NCBI GenBank assembly: GCA_024709485.1 | Contig: JANJWO010000012.1 | Coordinates: 33,983-97,982 of the forward strand | DNA length: 64,000 nucleotides | Source: Hydrogenophilaceae bacterium | GTDB taxonomy: Bacteria; Pseudomonadota; Gammaproteobacteria; Burkholderiales; Thiobacillaceae | Direction: 5' to 3' | In this document: positions 1-10,100 of the stretch, piece by piece | How the letters are laid out: the number at the start of each line of letters is the position of its first letter | Position numbering within the stretch: position 1 is the stretch's first letter | Notes under the pieces: generated by a model | What the model was told of the DNA's origin: nothing | The model's database searches: none | Seen by the model: the letters and a program-made list of their open reading frames with translations, nothing else | Position numbers and translations under genes: made by a program

Positions 1-125
1 TTGATGACGAGAATGCCGATGGCGAACATTTCGCCGCCCAGGCTGAAGGTGAGGTACTGGTTGTGCTCCTCGCCCTCCTGTTCATTCAGCGCCGCCGATT
101 GCGTGCCCTTTACCAGCGCTCCCAT
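1..125 (-). CDS. cheW: Chemotaxis coupling protein CheW (N-terminal part, cut by window edge)
   Basis: Only the first 41 codons are inside the window. They read MGALVKGTQSAALNEQ and continue into QYLTFSLGGEMFAIGI, which is the typical first beta strands of CheW (a hydrophobic QYLTF strand followed by the E-x-FAI motif). CheW is the cytoplasmic adaptor that couples the kinase CheA to chemoreceptors. The gene follows the MCP gene at 138-1757 on the same strand with a 12-base gap and an AGGGGAGG-type ribosome binding site just before the ATG, so it is probably co-transcribed with cheA and the MCP gene. The rest of the protein is off the left edge. Confidence 0.88.
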   Translation of the reverse strand, partial: MGALVKGTQSAALNEQEGEEHNQYLTFSLGGEMFAIGILVI

Positions 126-137
126 GGCCGCCTCCCC

Positions 138-1757
138 TCAGAACCGCACGAATTCGGTTTCGCTGTAGGCGGCTTCCGCGTGCGCCGCGGGCATCGCCTT
201 GGCCTTGGCGGCAATGGCCGTGGCCGTCGCCGGCTTGCGCGCCGCCGGCGGCGCCGAGGTTCCCACCTTGAAAAAGCTCATGGTCTGCTGCAGCTGCTCG
301 GCCTGGCTGCTCATCTCCTCCGCGGTCGCCGCCAATTCCTCGCTCGCCGAGGCGTTCTGCTGGGTGATCTGGCTCAACTGCGACATCGCGGTGTTGATCT
401 GCCCGACACCGGCGGACTGCTCCTCGGAAGCCGCGGTGATCTCCTGCACCAGGTCGGAGGTTTTCTTGATCGAGGGCACCATCTCGCCCAGCAGCTGCCC
501 CGCCTTCTCGGCCAGGCCCACCGAGCCCTTGGCGACTTCGCCGATTTCCTGCGCCGCCACCTGGCTGCGCTCGGCCAGCTTGCGCACTTCGGCCGCCACC
601 ACGGCAAAGCCCTTGCCGTGCTCGCCGGCGCGCGCCGCCTCGATCGCGGCGTTCAAGGCCAGCAGGTTGGTCTGGTAGGCAATGTCGTCGATGATGCCGA
701 TCTTCTCGGCAATGCTCTTCATCGCGGATACCGTCTCCTTCACCGCGGTGCCGCCCTCTTCGGCTTCGATCGCGGATTTGCTCGCCATGCCGTCCGTCAC
801 CTTGGCGTTCTCGGTGTTCTGGCCGATGGATGCGGACATCTGTTCGATCGACGCCGACGTCTCTTCCACGCTCGCGGCCTGCTCGCTCGATGCCTGGCTC
901 AAGGTCTGCGCCGTGGCGGACACTTCCTCGGAGGCGCTGGAGAGGTTGTCGGCCGCGCTGCGCACTTCGGTGATGATCTGCGCGAGCTTTTCCACCATGT
1001 TCTTCATCGAGGTGAGCAGCATGCCGGTCTCGTCCTTCGAGCGCACCTCGATCTTCACGCTGAAGTCGCCCTCGGAGAGGCTGTTGGCCACGCCCACGGC
1101 CTCCCTGAGCGGCCGGGTGATGGAGCGCGTGACCCAGAACGCGATCCCCGCCGCGAACAGGAAAGCCGCCACGCTCATGGCCAGCATCAGGGTCCGCGCC
1201 TGGTTGTATTGCTCGGCGGCCGTCTTGCCCAGCTCGTTCATGAGGTCGCCCTGGAACTGGATGAGATCATTGACGCGCTTGCGGTACTCAGTGGCCGTCG
1301 GGAGGAATTCAGCCTCCAGGAACGTCCGCCCTTCTTCCAGCTTGCCTTCCTCCACCAGCTTGATGATCTGGTCTTGCGCGGCGATGAATTTCTCGCGCGA
1401 TTCGAGGATCAGCTGGAACAGCTCTATTCCCTTGGGCAGAAGCAGCGTGGGCTTGAGTTTCTCCCAGGCCTTGCCGATGTCGCTGCGGCCCTCGAGGATG
1501 CGTTCCTTCGCCGTCTGGATGCCGGCCTTGTCCGCGGCAATCAGCAAATCCCGCGCGCCGAGGCCGATCGCGTTGACGCCGGCGAGCCCCTGCTGCAGCA
1601 GCAGAACTTTCGGCCATTTGTCCTGGTTGATGTTATCCAGCGATTCATTGAGCATGGCCATGCGCGTGACCCCGATGGCGGCGATTGCCATCATCAGCAT
1701 CACGATCAGGCCGAAGCCAACTCCCAACCTCACTCCTATTTTCATGTTCTTGAACAT
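138..1757 (-). CDS. Methyl-accepting chemotaxis protein (4-helix-bundle sensor type)
   Basis: A transmembrane chemoreceptor of 539 residues. It has an N-terminal membrane segment (about 9-30), a periplasmic helical sensor region (about 35-185) resembling the 4HB_MCP fold, a second membrane segment (about 190-212), a HAMP domain (about 213-265) and a methyl-accepting signalling domain with the conserved hairpin tip ([20 protein letters not shown]). The last residues, E-F-V-R-F, fit the C-terminal aromatic pentapeptide pattern that tethers CheR/CheB in some receptors. A GTG at 1763 overlaps the cheA stop, but AGGAG lies one base from that GTG and seven bases from the ATG at 1757, so the ATG is preferred. 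The ligand cannot be read from sequence. Confidence 0.93.
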   Translation of the reverse strand: MFKNMKIGVRLGVGFGLIVMLMMAIAAIGVTRMAMLNESLDNINQDKWPKVLLLQQGLAGVNAIGLGARDLLIAADKAGIQTAKERILEGRSDIGKAWEKLKPTLLLPKGIELFQLILESREKFIAAQDQIIKLVEEGKLEEGRTFLEAEFLPTATEYRKRVNDLIQFQGDLMNELGKTAAEQYNQARTLMLAMSVAAFLFAAGIAFWVTRSITRPLREAVGVANSLSEGDFSVKIEVRSKDETGMLLTSMKNMVEKLAQIITEVRSAADNLSSASEEVSATAQTLSQASSEQAASVEETSASIEQMSASIGQNTENAKVTDGMASKSAIEAEEGGTAVKETVSAMKSIAEKIGIIDDIAYQTNLLALNAAIEAARAGEHGKGFAVVAAEVRKLAERSQVAAQEIGEVAKGSVGLAEKAGQLLGEMVPSIKKTSDLVQEITAASEEQSAGVGQINTAMSQLSQITQQNASASEELAATAEEMSSQAEQLQQTMSFFKVGTSAPPAARKPATATAIAAKAKAMPAAHAEAAYSETEFVRF

Positions 1758-1759
1758 CG

Positions 1760-3991
1760 TCACTCTCCTGTCAAATCAGCAGAAACTTCATATGCGCCAA
1801 AACCGGCCCGATCCCTCTCGTGGGCAAGCATCTGCCCATCACGTGCAACCCCCAGCTGAAGCAGCGCCGGCACGTCCAGGATCAAGGCCACCTCTCCCGT
1901 GCCGAGAATCGTGGAGCCGGAAATGCTCTTCAAATGCCGGAACACGCTTCCCAGCGGCTTGATCACGGTCTGGAACTCGCCCAGCAGCTCGTCCACCACG
2001 AACCCCGCCTTCTGCCCGCCGTACTGCACGACCACGATGTTTTCGCGCTTGCCCGGCGGGGCCTTGATTTCGAATTCGTCACGCAGGCGCACGAACGGCA
2101 GCACCTCTCCGCGCAGGTTGATGTAGTTGCGCGTTTCGGCGAGCCGCCTGTCCGCCTCGGGCAATTCAACGCATTCCAGCACCATGTCGAGCGGCACCAC
2201 GAAGGCCGATTCGCCGACCCCCACCAGGAAGCCGTCGATGATGGCGAGCGTCAGCGGCAGGCGGATGCGCACCGTGGCGCCGCGTCCCGGCTCGCTGTCG
2301 ATGTCCACCGTGCCGCGCAGCGCCTGGATATTGCGCTTGACCACGTCCATGCCGACGCCGCGGCCGGAAAGATTGGTCACCTTGTCAGCGGTGGAAAAGC
2401 CGGCCTCGAAAATGAGGTTGTAGATTTCCTGGTCCGTCAGCGCCTGGCCGGGCGCGACCACGCCGTGCTCGATCGCCTTGTGCAGGATCTTCTCCTTGTT
2501 GAGGCCGCCGCCGTCGTCGGCCACCTCGATCACGATGCTGCCGGAGTCGTGGTAGGCATTGAGCCGCAGGGTGCCGCGCGCCGGCTTGCCGGACGCCGCG
2601 CGCGCCCCGGCCGGCTCGATGCCGTGGTCCATGGCGTTGCGCACCAGGTGCATGAGCGGATCGCCGATCTTCTCCACCACGGTCTTGTCCAGCTCGGTCT
2701 CGGCGCCGCTGATTTCCAGGCCGATGTCCTTGCCGAGCTCCTTGCTCACGTCGCGCACCACGCGCTGGAAGCGGCTGAAGGTTTCGCCGATTTCGACCAT
2801 GCGCAGCTTGAGCGCGCCGTCGCGGATTTCCTCCACCAGGCTGGACACCGCCGAAGTCGATTCGAGCAGCGCCACGTCGCCGGAGCGGCGCGCGCGCAGC
2901 GAAGCCGAGGCGCCGGCGATGACCAGCTCGCCGACCAGATTGATGAGCTCGTCCAGTTTTTCCGCATTGACGCGGATGAACTTGGCCTCCTGCGCCTTGT
3001 GCTCGCGGATCTGGCGCTGCTTTTCGAGCGCGACGTCGACGACCTCCTTCTGCACCACCCCCTCCTTGACCAGCATTTCCCCGATGGAGGGCCGGGAGCT
3101 GCAGTCGGCCGCGACCGCGCGCGCCTGCGCGGCCAGCGCTTCCTCCAGCTCGTGGTCGGTGAGGATGCCGGCCTCGATCAGCAGCTGGCCGAGCATGTCG
3201 GTGTTGCCGCTGGCGTGTTCGAGACGCTCGACGAAGGCGGAAAGGTGGCTGGGCGGAGGCAGGATGCGCAGCTTGCAGTCGTCGCGCACGAATTCGAAGG
3301 CATCCTCGATCGTCTTCTTGTCGGCCTCGCTCTTGAATTCGATCGAGAAGGCCAGATAGCAGGATTCCGGGTCCATCGCGCCAAGCTCAGGCAGCGCGCT
3401 GTCGTCGGTCACCACCGAAACGATGTCGCCGATGGTCGAGAGATAGCGGATGAAGGAAATCGGGTCCATGCCGTTCTTCAGCACGTCGCGCCCGAAGGCG
3501 AGCGAAATGTGCCAGCAATCCCCGTCCAGCGGGCCGCCGCCGCTGCACGCCACGCCCGCCTCGTGCATGGCGGGCACCGCGGCCTCCGCCGGCTCCGCGC
3601 CGAGCATGCGCCTGAGCATGGCCAGCAGCGCGTCGCCGTCCGCCGCCTGCGCCGCGTCGAGCTCGCCGTTTCCGTTGGGCACGGCGGCGATGAGCAGGCC
3701 GATGTGGTCGCAGCACTTGAGCAGCAGTTCGACCAGGCCGCCGCTTATCTCGAGCGCGCCGTCACGCACCTTGTCCAGCGCGTTCTCGACGACGTGGGTG
3801 AAGGAGACGATGGCATCGAGCCCGAACAGGCCCGCCGACCCCTTGATCGTGTGGGCCGAGCGGAACATCGCATTGATGTCGTCGGCGTCGTGCCGCGCCT
3901 CGTTTTCGATCCGCAGCAGGATGCCCTCCATCTCCTCCAGCAGGCCGCGGCTTTCTTCGATGTAGGTCTGTAAGGCTTGTTCCATGTTCAT
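1760..3991 (-). CDS. cheA: Chemotaxis histidine kinase CheA
   Basis: A 743-residue cytoplasmic kinase that phosphorylates CheY in response to chemoreceptors. The P1 phosphotransfer domain carries the His in [12 protein letters not shown] (His47). A linker of about 130-340 follows, containing two similar segments ([14 protein letters not shown] and [14 protein letters not shown]) in place of an obvious P2. Dimerisation helices start at about 345 ([15 protein letters not shown]). The ATPase domain has [12 protein letters not shown] (N box), VADDGGG (G1) and GRGVGMDVV (G2). The C-terminal CheW-like domain runs from about 600 to 735. The start ATG has GGGAG six bases upstream. The gene lies between the STAS gene and the MCP gene, with no base overlap to the MCP ATG. 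Confidence 0.96.
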   Translation of the reverse strand: MNMEQALQTYIEESRGLLEEMEGILLRIENEARHDADDINAMFRSAHTIKGSAGLFGLDAIVSFTHVVENALDKVRDGALEISGGLVELLLKCCDHIGLLIAAVPNGNGELDAAQAADGDALLAMLRRMLGAEPAEAAVPAMHEAGVACSGGGPLDGDCWHISLAFGRDVLKNGMDPISFIRYLSTIGDIVSVVTDDSALPELGAMDPESCYLAFSIEFKSEADKKTIEDAFEFVRDDCKLRILPPPSHLSAFVERLEHASGNTDMLGQLLIEAGILTDHELEEALAAQARAVAADCSSRPSIGEMLVKEGVVQKEVVDVALEKQRQIREHKAQEAKFIRVNAEKLDELINLVGELVIAGASASLRARRSGDVALLESTSAVSSLVEEIRDGALKLRMVEIGETFSRFQRVVRDVSKELGKDIGLEISGAETELDKTVVEKIGDPLMHLVRNAMDHGIEPAGARAASGKPARGTLRLNAYHDSGSIVIEVADDGGGLNKEKILHKAIEHGVVAPGQALTDQEIYNLIFEAGFSTADKVTNLSGRGVGMDVVKRNIQALRGTVDIDSEPGRGATVRIRLPLTLAIIDGFLVGVGESAFVVPLDMVLECVELPEADRRLAETRNYINLRGEVLPFVRLRDEFEIKAPPGKRENIVVVQYGGQKAGFVVDELLGEFQTVIKPLGSVFRHLKSISGSTILGTGEVALILDVPALLQLGVARDGQMLAHERDRAGFGAYEVSADLTGE

Positions 3992-4017
3992 GGCGATCTC
4001 CCGGTGCGCGCCTTGCG

Positions 4018-4338
4018 CTAACGTTGCGCCGGGATCAGCAGCGGATCGCCGAACTGCGCCGCCATCTGAAACAGGTCGATGATTTCCAGCGCGGCCTGGC
4101 TGTGGGAGACGAAGCGCACGCTTTTGCCCTGCTGCAGGCCTTCATGCTTGGCCGCCAGCAACAGCTGGCAGCCGGCCGTGTCCATCTCGACGACGTCCGC
4201 CAGGTCGATTTCCATCTCATCGCAGTCGGCCAGATGCCCGATCAGCTCCTGCCTGATCTCCGATGCCTGATAGATGGTGAGCTCGCCTTCCATCTTCAGC
4301 CTGCTGATGCCGTTTTCACGCTGCACCCGAATATTCAT
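4018..4338 (-). CDS. STAS-domain protein (anti-sigma-factor-antagonist-like) of the chemotaxis cluster
   Basis: A 106-residue single-domain protein. The fold signature of STAS proteins is clear: an N-terminal strand (LKMEGELTIYQASEIRQEL), a central strand LADVVEMDTAG, and a helix LLLAAKHEGLQQG. The residue at the usual phosphorylation position (D-S/T-x-G) is Thr in MDTAGC. STAS proteins of this kind are often found next to cheA and may tune receptor arrays or act in partner switching; the role here is inferred from position only. It sits between cheY and cheA on the same strand, with GGAG six bases before the ATG. Confidence 0.8.
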   Translation of the reverse strand: MNIRVQRENGISRLKMEGELTIYQASEIRQELIGHLADCDEMEIDLADVVEMDTAGCQLLLAAKHEGLQQGKSVRFVSHSQAALEIIDLFQMAAQFGDPLLIPAQR

Positions 4339-4358
4339 GTCGGTCTCCGCGATGCGCT

Positions 4359-4727
4359 TCAGGGCAGGATGAGCTTCGACACGGCGGTCAGCATCTGCGC
4401 CGGCTGGAATGGCTTGACCACCCAGGCCTTGGCCCCCGCCGCCTGGCCGGCCTGCTTTTTCGCTTCCTGCGATTCGGTGGTCAGCATGATGACGGGGGTG
4501 AATTTGTAGTTCGGCAGCTTCTTGGCTTCGCGCACGAAGCTGATGCCGTCCATGTTCGGCATGTTGACATCACTGATGATCAGGTGGATTTTCTGGCCAT
4601 TGAGCTTGGAGAGCGCATCCTGGCCGTCGCAGGCCTCGATGACCTCGAATCCGGCGCCCTTGAGCGCGATGCTCACGACCTGACGCAGCGATGCCGAGTC
4701 GTCCACGATCATGATGGTTTTGGCCAT
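4359..4727 (-). CDS. cheY: Chemotaxis response regulator CheY-like (stand-alone receiver)
   Basis: A 122-residue receiver domain with nothing appended. All phosphotransfer residues are present: the acidic pair Asp9-Asp10, the phosphoacceptor Asp53 in LIISDVNMPNMDG, Thr84 in MLTTES, and Lys105 in VVKPF. It should take phosphate from the CheA encoded downstream and act on the flagellar switch or another output. The start has AAGGAAGGAAAC directly before the ATG. The gene follows the second MCP gene with a 12-base gap and precedes the STAS gene. Confidence 0.93.
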   Translation of the reverse strand: MAKTIMIVDDSASLRQVVSIALKGAGFEVIEACDGQDALSKLNGQKIHLIISDVNMPNMDGISFVREAKKLPNYKFTPVIMLTTESQEAKKQAGQAAGAKAWVVKPFQPAQMLTAVSKLILP

Positions 4728-4739
4728 GTTTCCTTCCTT

Positions 4740-5969
4740 CTAGAAAAAAGTGATTTCAGAGTCGGCCACCTTGGTGCCGCCCCTGCCCTGATGGATTTCC
4801 CGCTGTTCGGTGGTGGTGTAGGTGCGCGACAGCTCACCGAGCCAGGCCGCGACGTCAATCGCCTCGCATTGGCCCGCGCCCCTGCAGTCGTCCAGCTGTT
4901 TCTCCAGCTTCTGCATGTCGTCGCGGATGTGCGAAAGTATCTGGCTCACGCGATCCTGGAACTGCAGCGACACCAGGACATCGAAAATCTCGTCGCGAAT
5001 GCCCAGGTTGGTTTGCTGCAGCGTCCGCGAAGATTCCGTCATCCGGCTCGCGGCGCCGTGCAGGCGCTCGATCACGCCGCCGATCACCGCCTCGGAATGC
5101 TTGACCGACTCGGCGTCCTGCTGCGCGGACTGCTCGGAGGCGGCAAGCGCCGAGGCGATGGCGCGATTGATCTCCTCGACGCTGCCGCTGATTCTTTTGC
5201 CGGTTTCGCCGGACTGCCTGGACAGCTTGCGCACCTCGGCCGCCACCACCGCGAAACCGCGCCCCGCCTCGCCGGCGTGGGCCGCTTCGATGGCCGCATT
5301 CAGCGCGAGCAGATTGGTTTCCATGGCCAGGCTTGCCACCTCCGCCGCCATCCCTTTCAGCTCGACCGTGAACTTCGCCAGCCGGTCCATCTCGTTCAGC
5401 AGGGCTTCCTTGGAGCGCATGGCGGCGCGCAGCGAATCGATGATCGAGCCCATCTCGCGCTGGCTGGAATCGAGCAGTTCCACCATGCCGGTGTGGTCCG
5501 AGGCCGCACCGCTGCCGCCGGCCACCGATTCGGAGGCCGTCACGGCGTCCTGCAGCCGTTCGGACAGCGCCGCAAAACGGCCGGTGAGCGCGGTGATCGA
5601 TTCCTCCATCTGGGCCCGCCCCGCCTCGACCTGGCTCGACCAGATGGGCAGGACGCCGGCGCACAGCGTATCGAGCGCGGCGATGCGCCCGCGCCCCTCC
5701 TCGCGGTCTTGCTCCTGCTGCGCGCCCTGCGCGGCAGCGGACCCCGCGCCGCCGCCCCGCCGGCTTGCGCCCACGCCGATTGCCGCCGCGCCGGCCAGCA
5801 TGACGCCGGCGAGCGCCATGGATGCCGGCTCCAGGCCGCCGGCCAGCAGGATGAGCGCCGCGCCGAGGAGGCCGGTGCCAAGCTGGGGAATCGCGCGCCG
5901 CCAGGATCGCGCCGGGCGCCGGGCGCTGCCGCGCGCGATGCCGTCCATGCTGTCGCCGGCCGCCCTCAT
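4740..5969 (-). CDS. Methyl-accepting chemotaxis protein, membrane-anchored without a large periplasmic domain
   Basis: A receptor of 409 residues with two closely spaced hydrophobic segments near the N-terminus (about 28-45 and 48-65) and almost no periplasmic loop. A cytoplasmic signalling domain follows, with the conserved tip [34 protein letters not shown]. The C-terminal third contains a [13 protein letters not shown] helix often seen in receptors of this architecture. The likely signal is therefore internal or membrane-derived. An in-frame upstream ATG at 6008 would overlap the preceding gene by 43 bases; the ATG at 5969 overlaps the previous stop as ATGA and has GGAG seven bases upstream, so it is chosen. 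Confidence 0.88.
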   Translation of the reverse strand: MRAAGDSMDGIARGSARRPARSWRRAIPQLGTGLLGAALILLAGGLEPASMALAGVMLAGAAAIGVGASRRGGGAGSAAAQGAQQEQDREEGRGRIAALDTLCAGVLPIWSSQVEAGRAQMEESITALTGRFAALSERLQDAVTASESVAGGSGAASDHTGMVELLDSSQREMGSIIDSLRAAMRSKEALLNEMDRLAKFTVELKGMAAEVASLAMETNLLALNAAIEAAHAGEAGRGFAVVAAEVRKLSRQSGETGKRISGSVEEINRAIASALAASEQSAQQDAESVKHSEAVIGGVIERLHGAASRMTESSRTLQQTNLGIRDEIFDVLVSLQFQDRVSQILSHIRDDMQKLEKQLDDCRGAGQCEAIDVAAWLGELSRTYTTTEQREIHQGRGGTKVADSEITFF

Positions 5970-6349
5970 GTCGCGGCTCCGCAGGCGTTTCCGGGCGTGC
6001 TGGCGCAAATCGTTTTCAGCAGTTCGTCGGCCTGGGTGGAGATGTCAAGCAGATGATCGGCTCCCGCCTCCAGCCAGCGCCGCCGGAACAGCTCGGACGA
6101 CTCGGCGCTCATCACGACGAGCCGCGACGCTGCGCTTGCCCCCTTCAATCGGGTAAGCGTTTGCAGCCCGCACTCATCGGGCAGGACGGCCTCCATGACA
6201 ACGACTTCGGGTTGCAGGCATTTCATCATTCGAACAGCCTCTTCAATGGCGATCGCAGTTTCGACCAGGTCCACGCATTCGGCATTGGCCAGCAATGTCG
6301 CAATGCGTGAGCTCACCAGGTCGGATCTCTCAAGCAGCAGCACTTTCAT
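5966..6349 (-). CDS. Degenerate response-regulator receiver (pseudo-receiver)
   Basis: A 127-residue protein with the size and alternating strand/helix pattern of a CheY-like receiver, but the phosphorylation site has been lost. The position of the phosphoacceptor Asp is Glu ([13 protein letters not shown]). The N-terminal acidic pair is reduced to E-R (LLLERSD), and the conserved Lys near the end is not visible (LLDISTQ). It probably signals without phosphorylation or has a fixed state; this is inference. The ATG at 6349 is preferred over an upstream in-frame TTG. It overlaps the next MCP start by four bases (ATGA), so the two are translationally coupled. Confidence 0.75.
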   Translation of the reverse strand: MKVLLLERSDLVSSRIATLLANAECVDLVETAIAIEEAVRMMKCLQPEVVVMEAVLPDECGLQTLTRLKGASAASRLVVMSAESSELFRRRWLEAGADHLLDISTQADELLKTICASTPGNACGAAT

Positions 6350-6466
6350 ACGCAATCCAAAACGTCATATAGGTGTATTCGGTGCCGGCCGCGGCGAAAA
6401 AAGTCGGCGGAATCGGATTTTGCGGCGGCTGCTTTGCCGACAATGCGTGTAGGAGTCGTCCTACGG

Positions 6467-6515
6467 GCGGGAGGCGGGAGGCGGGAGGCGGGAGGCGGGA
6501 GGCGGGAGGCGGGAG
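6467..6515. repeat. Heptanucleotide tandem repeat (GCGGGAG x7)
   Basis: Seven perfect head-to-tail copies of GCGGGAG fill 49 bases in the gap between the LuxR-type regulator gene (ending at 6529) and the degenerate receiver gene (starting at 6349). A partial eighth unit, GCGTGGG, follows. Such short-unit arrays are prone to slipped-strand length change. It lies outside coding sequence, so length change would not shift a reading frame but could alter spacing or transcript stability between the two genes. Confidence 0.95.
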
Positions 6516-6528
6516 GCGTGGGACCTGC

Positions 6529-7173
6529 TTAGCCGTCGATCAGCTGGTGGCGGATCGCGTAACGGACCAGGTCGGTATGGGTCTGCAGATTCATTTTCCG
6601 CATCAGGCGGAATTTGTGGGTGCTGACGGTCTTGATGCTCAAACACAGCTCGTCGGCGATTTCACCTACCGTCCTGCCGGCGGCCAGTTTGCGGAACACC
6701 TGGAACTCCCGCTCGGAAAGCTCTTCGTGGGGGAAGCCGCCCTGGGCGCCCTGGTCGAACACCAGGGTCTCGACCAGGGCGGGGTCGATGTAGTTGCCGC
6801 CCGCGGCGATTTTCCGGATGGCTTTGAGGAGAATCTCGGGGTCGCTGTCCTTGGTCAGGTACCCGTGCGCGCCGGCCTTGAGCGCGCGATTGGCGACCTG
6901 GCCCTCGATGTGCATGCTCAGCACCAGGATCGCGACGGCTGGGTAATCCGCCCGCAGCCGCTCGATCAGGCTCGCGCCGGCCAGTCCCGGCATGTTCATG
7001 TCGAGCAGCACCATGTCGCAGCAGTCTCTCGAAAGCGCGTTCAGGAGCGCCTCGCCATTGCTGGCCTCTCCCGCGACTTCGATGTCCGGCGCCAAGGCCA
7101 GCAGCTGTTTGAGACCATGCCGGACGATGGCATGGTCATCGGTAATGAAGACTCGGATCATGGTTGTCGCCAT
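6529..7173 (-). CDS. LuxR/NarL-family two-component response regulator
   Basis: A 214-residue DNA-binding response regulator. The receiver has the acidic pair in VFITDDHAIVR, the phosphoacceptor in MVLLDMNMPG and the Lys in GYLTKDSDPE. The C-terminal GerE/LuxR helix-turn-helix is seen in ELSEREFQVFRKLAAGRTVGEIADELCLSIKTVSTHKFRLM. The partner is almost certainly the kinase encoded immediately upstream (18-base gap). The chosen start MATTMIRV has GGAAAA upstream; an ATG four codons later (7161) is an equally possible start. Confidence 0.93.
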   Translation of the reverse strand: MATTMIRVFITDDHAIVRHGLKQLLALAPDIEVAGEASNGEALLNALSRDCCDMVLLDMNMPGLAGASLIERLRADYPAVAILVLSMHIEGQVANRALKAGAHGYLTKDSDPEILLKAIRKIAAGGNYIDPALVETLVFDQGAQGGFPHEELSEREFQVFRKLAAGRTVGEIADELCLSIKTVSTHKFRLMRKMNLQTHTDLVRYAIRHQLIDG

Positions 7174-7190
7174 TGTTTTCCAGCCGCATT

Positions 7191-10100
7191 CTAAACCGGG
7201 ATGCAGACACGGACACGCGTGCCCCGCCCCGGCTCGCTGTCTATCCTCAGTTCGCCCTGCAGCATGGCCACGCGCTCGCGCATTCCCACCAGGCCGAAGG
7301 AATTCCGCTTGGCTTCGGCCTGCGGGTCGAAGCCCTTGCCGTTGTCGTTGACCTCGAAGCAGATCGCCTCGCTTGCCAGCGTCACGATGACCTCGGCCTG
7401 CGTCGCCTCGGCATGACGGGCGATGTTGGTCAGCGACTCCTGCACAATGCGGAACACAGCGGTCGCCGCGGGCTCGTCCAGGTTCAGCTCGCCATCGCCC
7501 AGCACCAGCTCGCAGGGGATGCCGGCATGGCCGATGAATTCCTCCAGCAGCCATTCGAGCGCGGCGACGATGCCAAGGTCCAGGGCCGCGGGACGCAGGC
7601 TGGCGGTGACATGCCGCGCGATTTCAATCGTGCGGTCGACCAGCTGCGTCATCGATTGCAGATGCGCGGTCAGCTCGGGATTGGCCTGGCCGAAGCTCAG
7701 GCGCGCCAGCGACACGTCCATGCGCAGCGCGGTGAGCGTCTGTCCCAGCTCGTCGTGGATCTCGCGCGCGATGGCTTTGCGTTCCTGCTCGCGGACATTC
7801 TCCAGGTGCGCGGAAAGATCGCGCAGCAGCGTCTGCGTCAGCAACAGCTGCTCGACATTGGCCTTGCTTTCGGTGACGTTGACCGCAACCCCGTCCCACA
7901 TGCAGACATCCGCCCCATGGCGGCGCGGCGTGGCGCGCAGATTGACCCACTTGATCTCGCCATCAGGCATCGCCACGCGCCCTTCCCAGCTCCACAGAGA
8001 CTGTTCCGACTGCGAGCGATCCAGGCTGTCGCTGAAGGCGGCGGCGTCCTCCTCGACGATGCGGTCGATGAATTCATTCGCATCCATCTGGATCGTTGCC
8101 CCGTCGGTGCCGAGCAGATATTCGACGCCCCCGCTGACATAGATGAACCTCAGCTGCCTGTCGCCGTCATGGCGATAGCACTGGAACACCATGCCCGGCA
8201 CGTTGGATGCCATGGCCTGGAAGCGCTCCTCGCTCTCCCGCAAGACTTCCTGCGCCCCCTTAAGGGTCGAGACGTCGCGCGCGACCGTCAGCACGGTGGC
8301 CACCGAACCGTCGGCATCGAACTCCGGCACGGCGCGAACCTGGTAGTCCTTGACGATGCCGCCCGGCGAGGGAAACCGGCACTCGAAGACTTCCGGCTCG
8401 CCGCTGTGAAACACCCGGCGCAGCGCGCCGTGCCAGGTATTCACCATGCCATCCGGCACCCCCAGTTCGAGATAAGTCCTGCCCAGCAGCGCCCCGCCCG
8501 CCATGTCGATCGAGCGCTCGCCCTCCGGATTGACATAGACGAAGCGCAGCTCGCGGTCGAAGCGCGAAACCATGTCCGGCAGATTTTCCGCCAGGGAGCG
8601 GAACTCGCGCGCCAGCCGGCGGATTTCGGCTTCGGACGCCTTGCGCTCGGTGATGTCCTGTACCGTGCCGATGGACAGCATGGGCCGGCCATTTCCGTCA
8701 TAGGCGGTCTCGCCGCATTCGTATACATACTTGATGCGGCCGTCCGGCATCAGCAAGCGATGCTCGATCTTGTAGGGCGTGCGGCGCTTCAACGACTCGG
8801 TGTATGCCTCGTTCACCTCCTCCCGGTCGTCGGGGTGGACGGCATTGAGAAAAGCCGCGTAGGAAGCCTCGAAACGCGTCGGATCAAGCTCGAAAATCTG
8901 GAATATCTCTTCCGACCAGCTGAGCTTGTCGTGCGCGAGATCCAGCTCCCAGCTGCCCATGCGCGCGATGCGTTGCGCCTCGACCAGATTTTTTTGGCTG
9001 CGCTGCAGCGCTTCCGAAGCGTATTTCGCCTCGGTGATGTCGTCGTAGATGCCCAGCACGCCGAACACCTTGCCATCCGCCCCCCGCAACGGCACCTTGG
9101 AAGTGCGCAGCCAGATCACGCGCCCATCCGGCGTGGTTTGCTGTTCCTCGTACGCGATTTTCGGGATGCCGGAACGCATCACCTGCTGATCGTCGGCACG
9201 ATACAAATGCGCCTGCTCGCGCCAGCTCATCTGAAAATCGTCCTTGCCAACCAGGTCCTCCGCCCGGGCCATGCCGGCATCGCGCGCAAAAAACGAGTTG
9301 CCGCCAAGATAACGCAATTCTGCGTCCTTCCAGAACACCCGGATGGGCACGTTTTCCACGACACTGCGGAACAGGTCACGCGAAGCGTTGAGTTCCGCCT
9401 CCGCCCGCACCCGCTCGGTGATATCCAGATTGATCGCGACCCCGCCAATGATGCTGCCCTGCTCATCCTTCAGCGGCTGCGCGGACTGACTGATGGTCTT
9501 GCGCGCGCCATCGAAACACTCGATGTCGATGATCTCGTCAATCGATGTCTCGCCGCGCTCGACGGCGCGAGCCATCCCCCACTCATGGGCGCCGACAGGC
9601 TCGCCGCTGTCATGCCGCCAGCCCTTGTATTCGCCATACTGCTCCACCCCCACCCTGCGTTCGCCACCCCAGATTTGACGGGCCGCGGGATTGATCGTGA
9701 CGATGCGCCCGCTCCGGTCGCTGATCCACACGCCCACCGGCAGCGCGTCCAGCACGCCGCGCAGATGCCGGCCGGTCTCGAGCGAACGCCGGACCGGACG
9801 CCTTACGCGCAGATAAACCAAGCCCATGGCGAGCAAGCCTATGCCGAACATGAACAGGATGGCCCGCCACACCGCGGCGCGTAATGGGCCATACATCTGG
9901 CCGGCATCGATCCTGCGCACCATGCCCAGCCCGGTTTCCCCTACCGGCGAATACGCGGCGACCGACATCACGCCTCGGCAATCCGGGCTGATGGCGATGC
10001 CGCGCCGGCCCTCCAGGGCGCGCCACATGGGCGTCGGAAGATCGTTGCAATGCGCGGGCGCCGCCAGGGCGTGCGGCAGGTGCGCGAAAGAAAAGCAGCT

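Noticed and set aside
6467..6515. CRISPR-like array
   Set aside because: The unit is 7 bases with no spacers, so it is a simple tandem repeat. No cas genes or true CRISPR were seen anywhere in the window.
7164..9884. A 906-codon plus-strand frame opposite the histidine kinase
   Set aside because: Same reason: no recognisable domain, composition typical of antisense GC-rich frames, and the minus strand encodes well-conserved PAS and kinase motifs.
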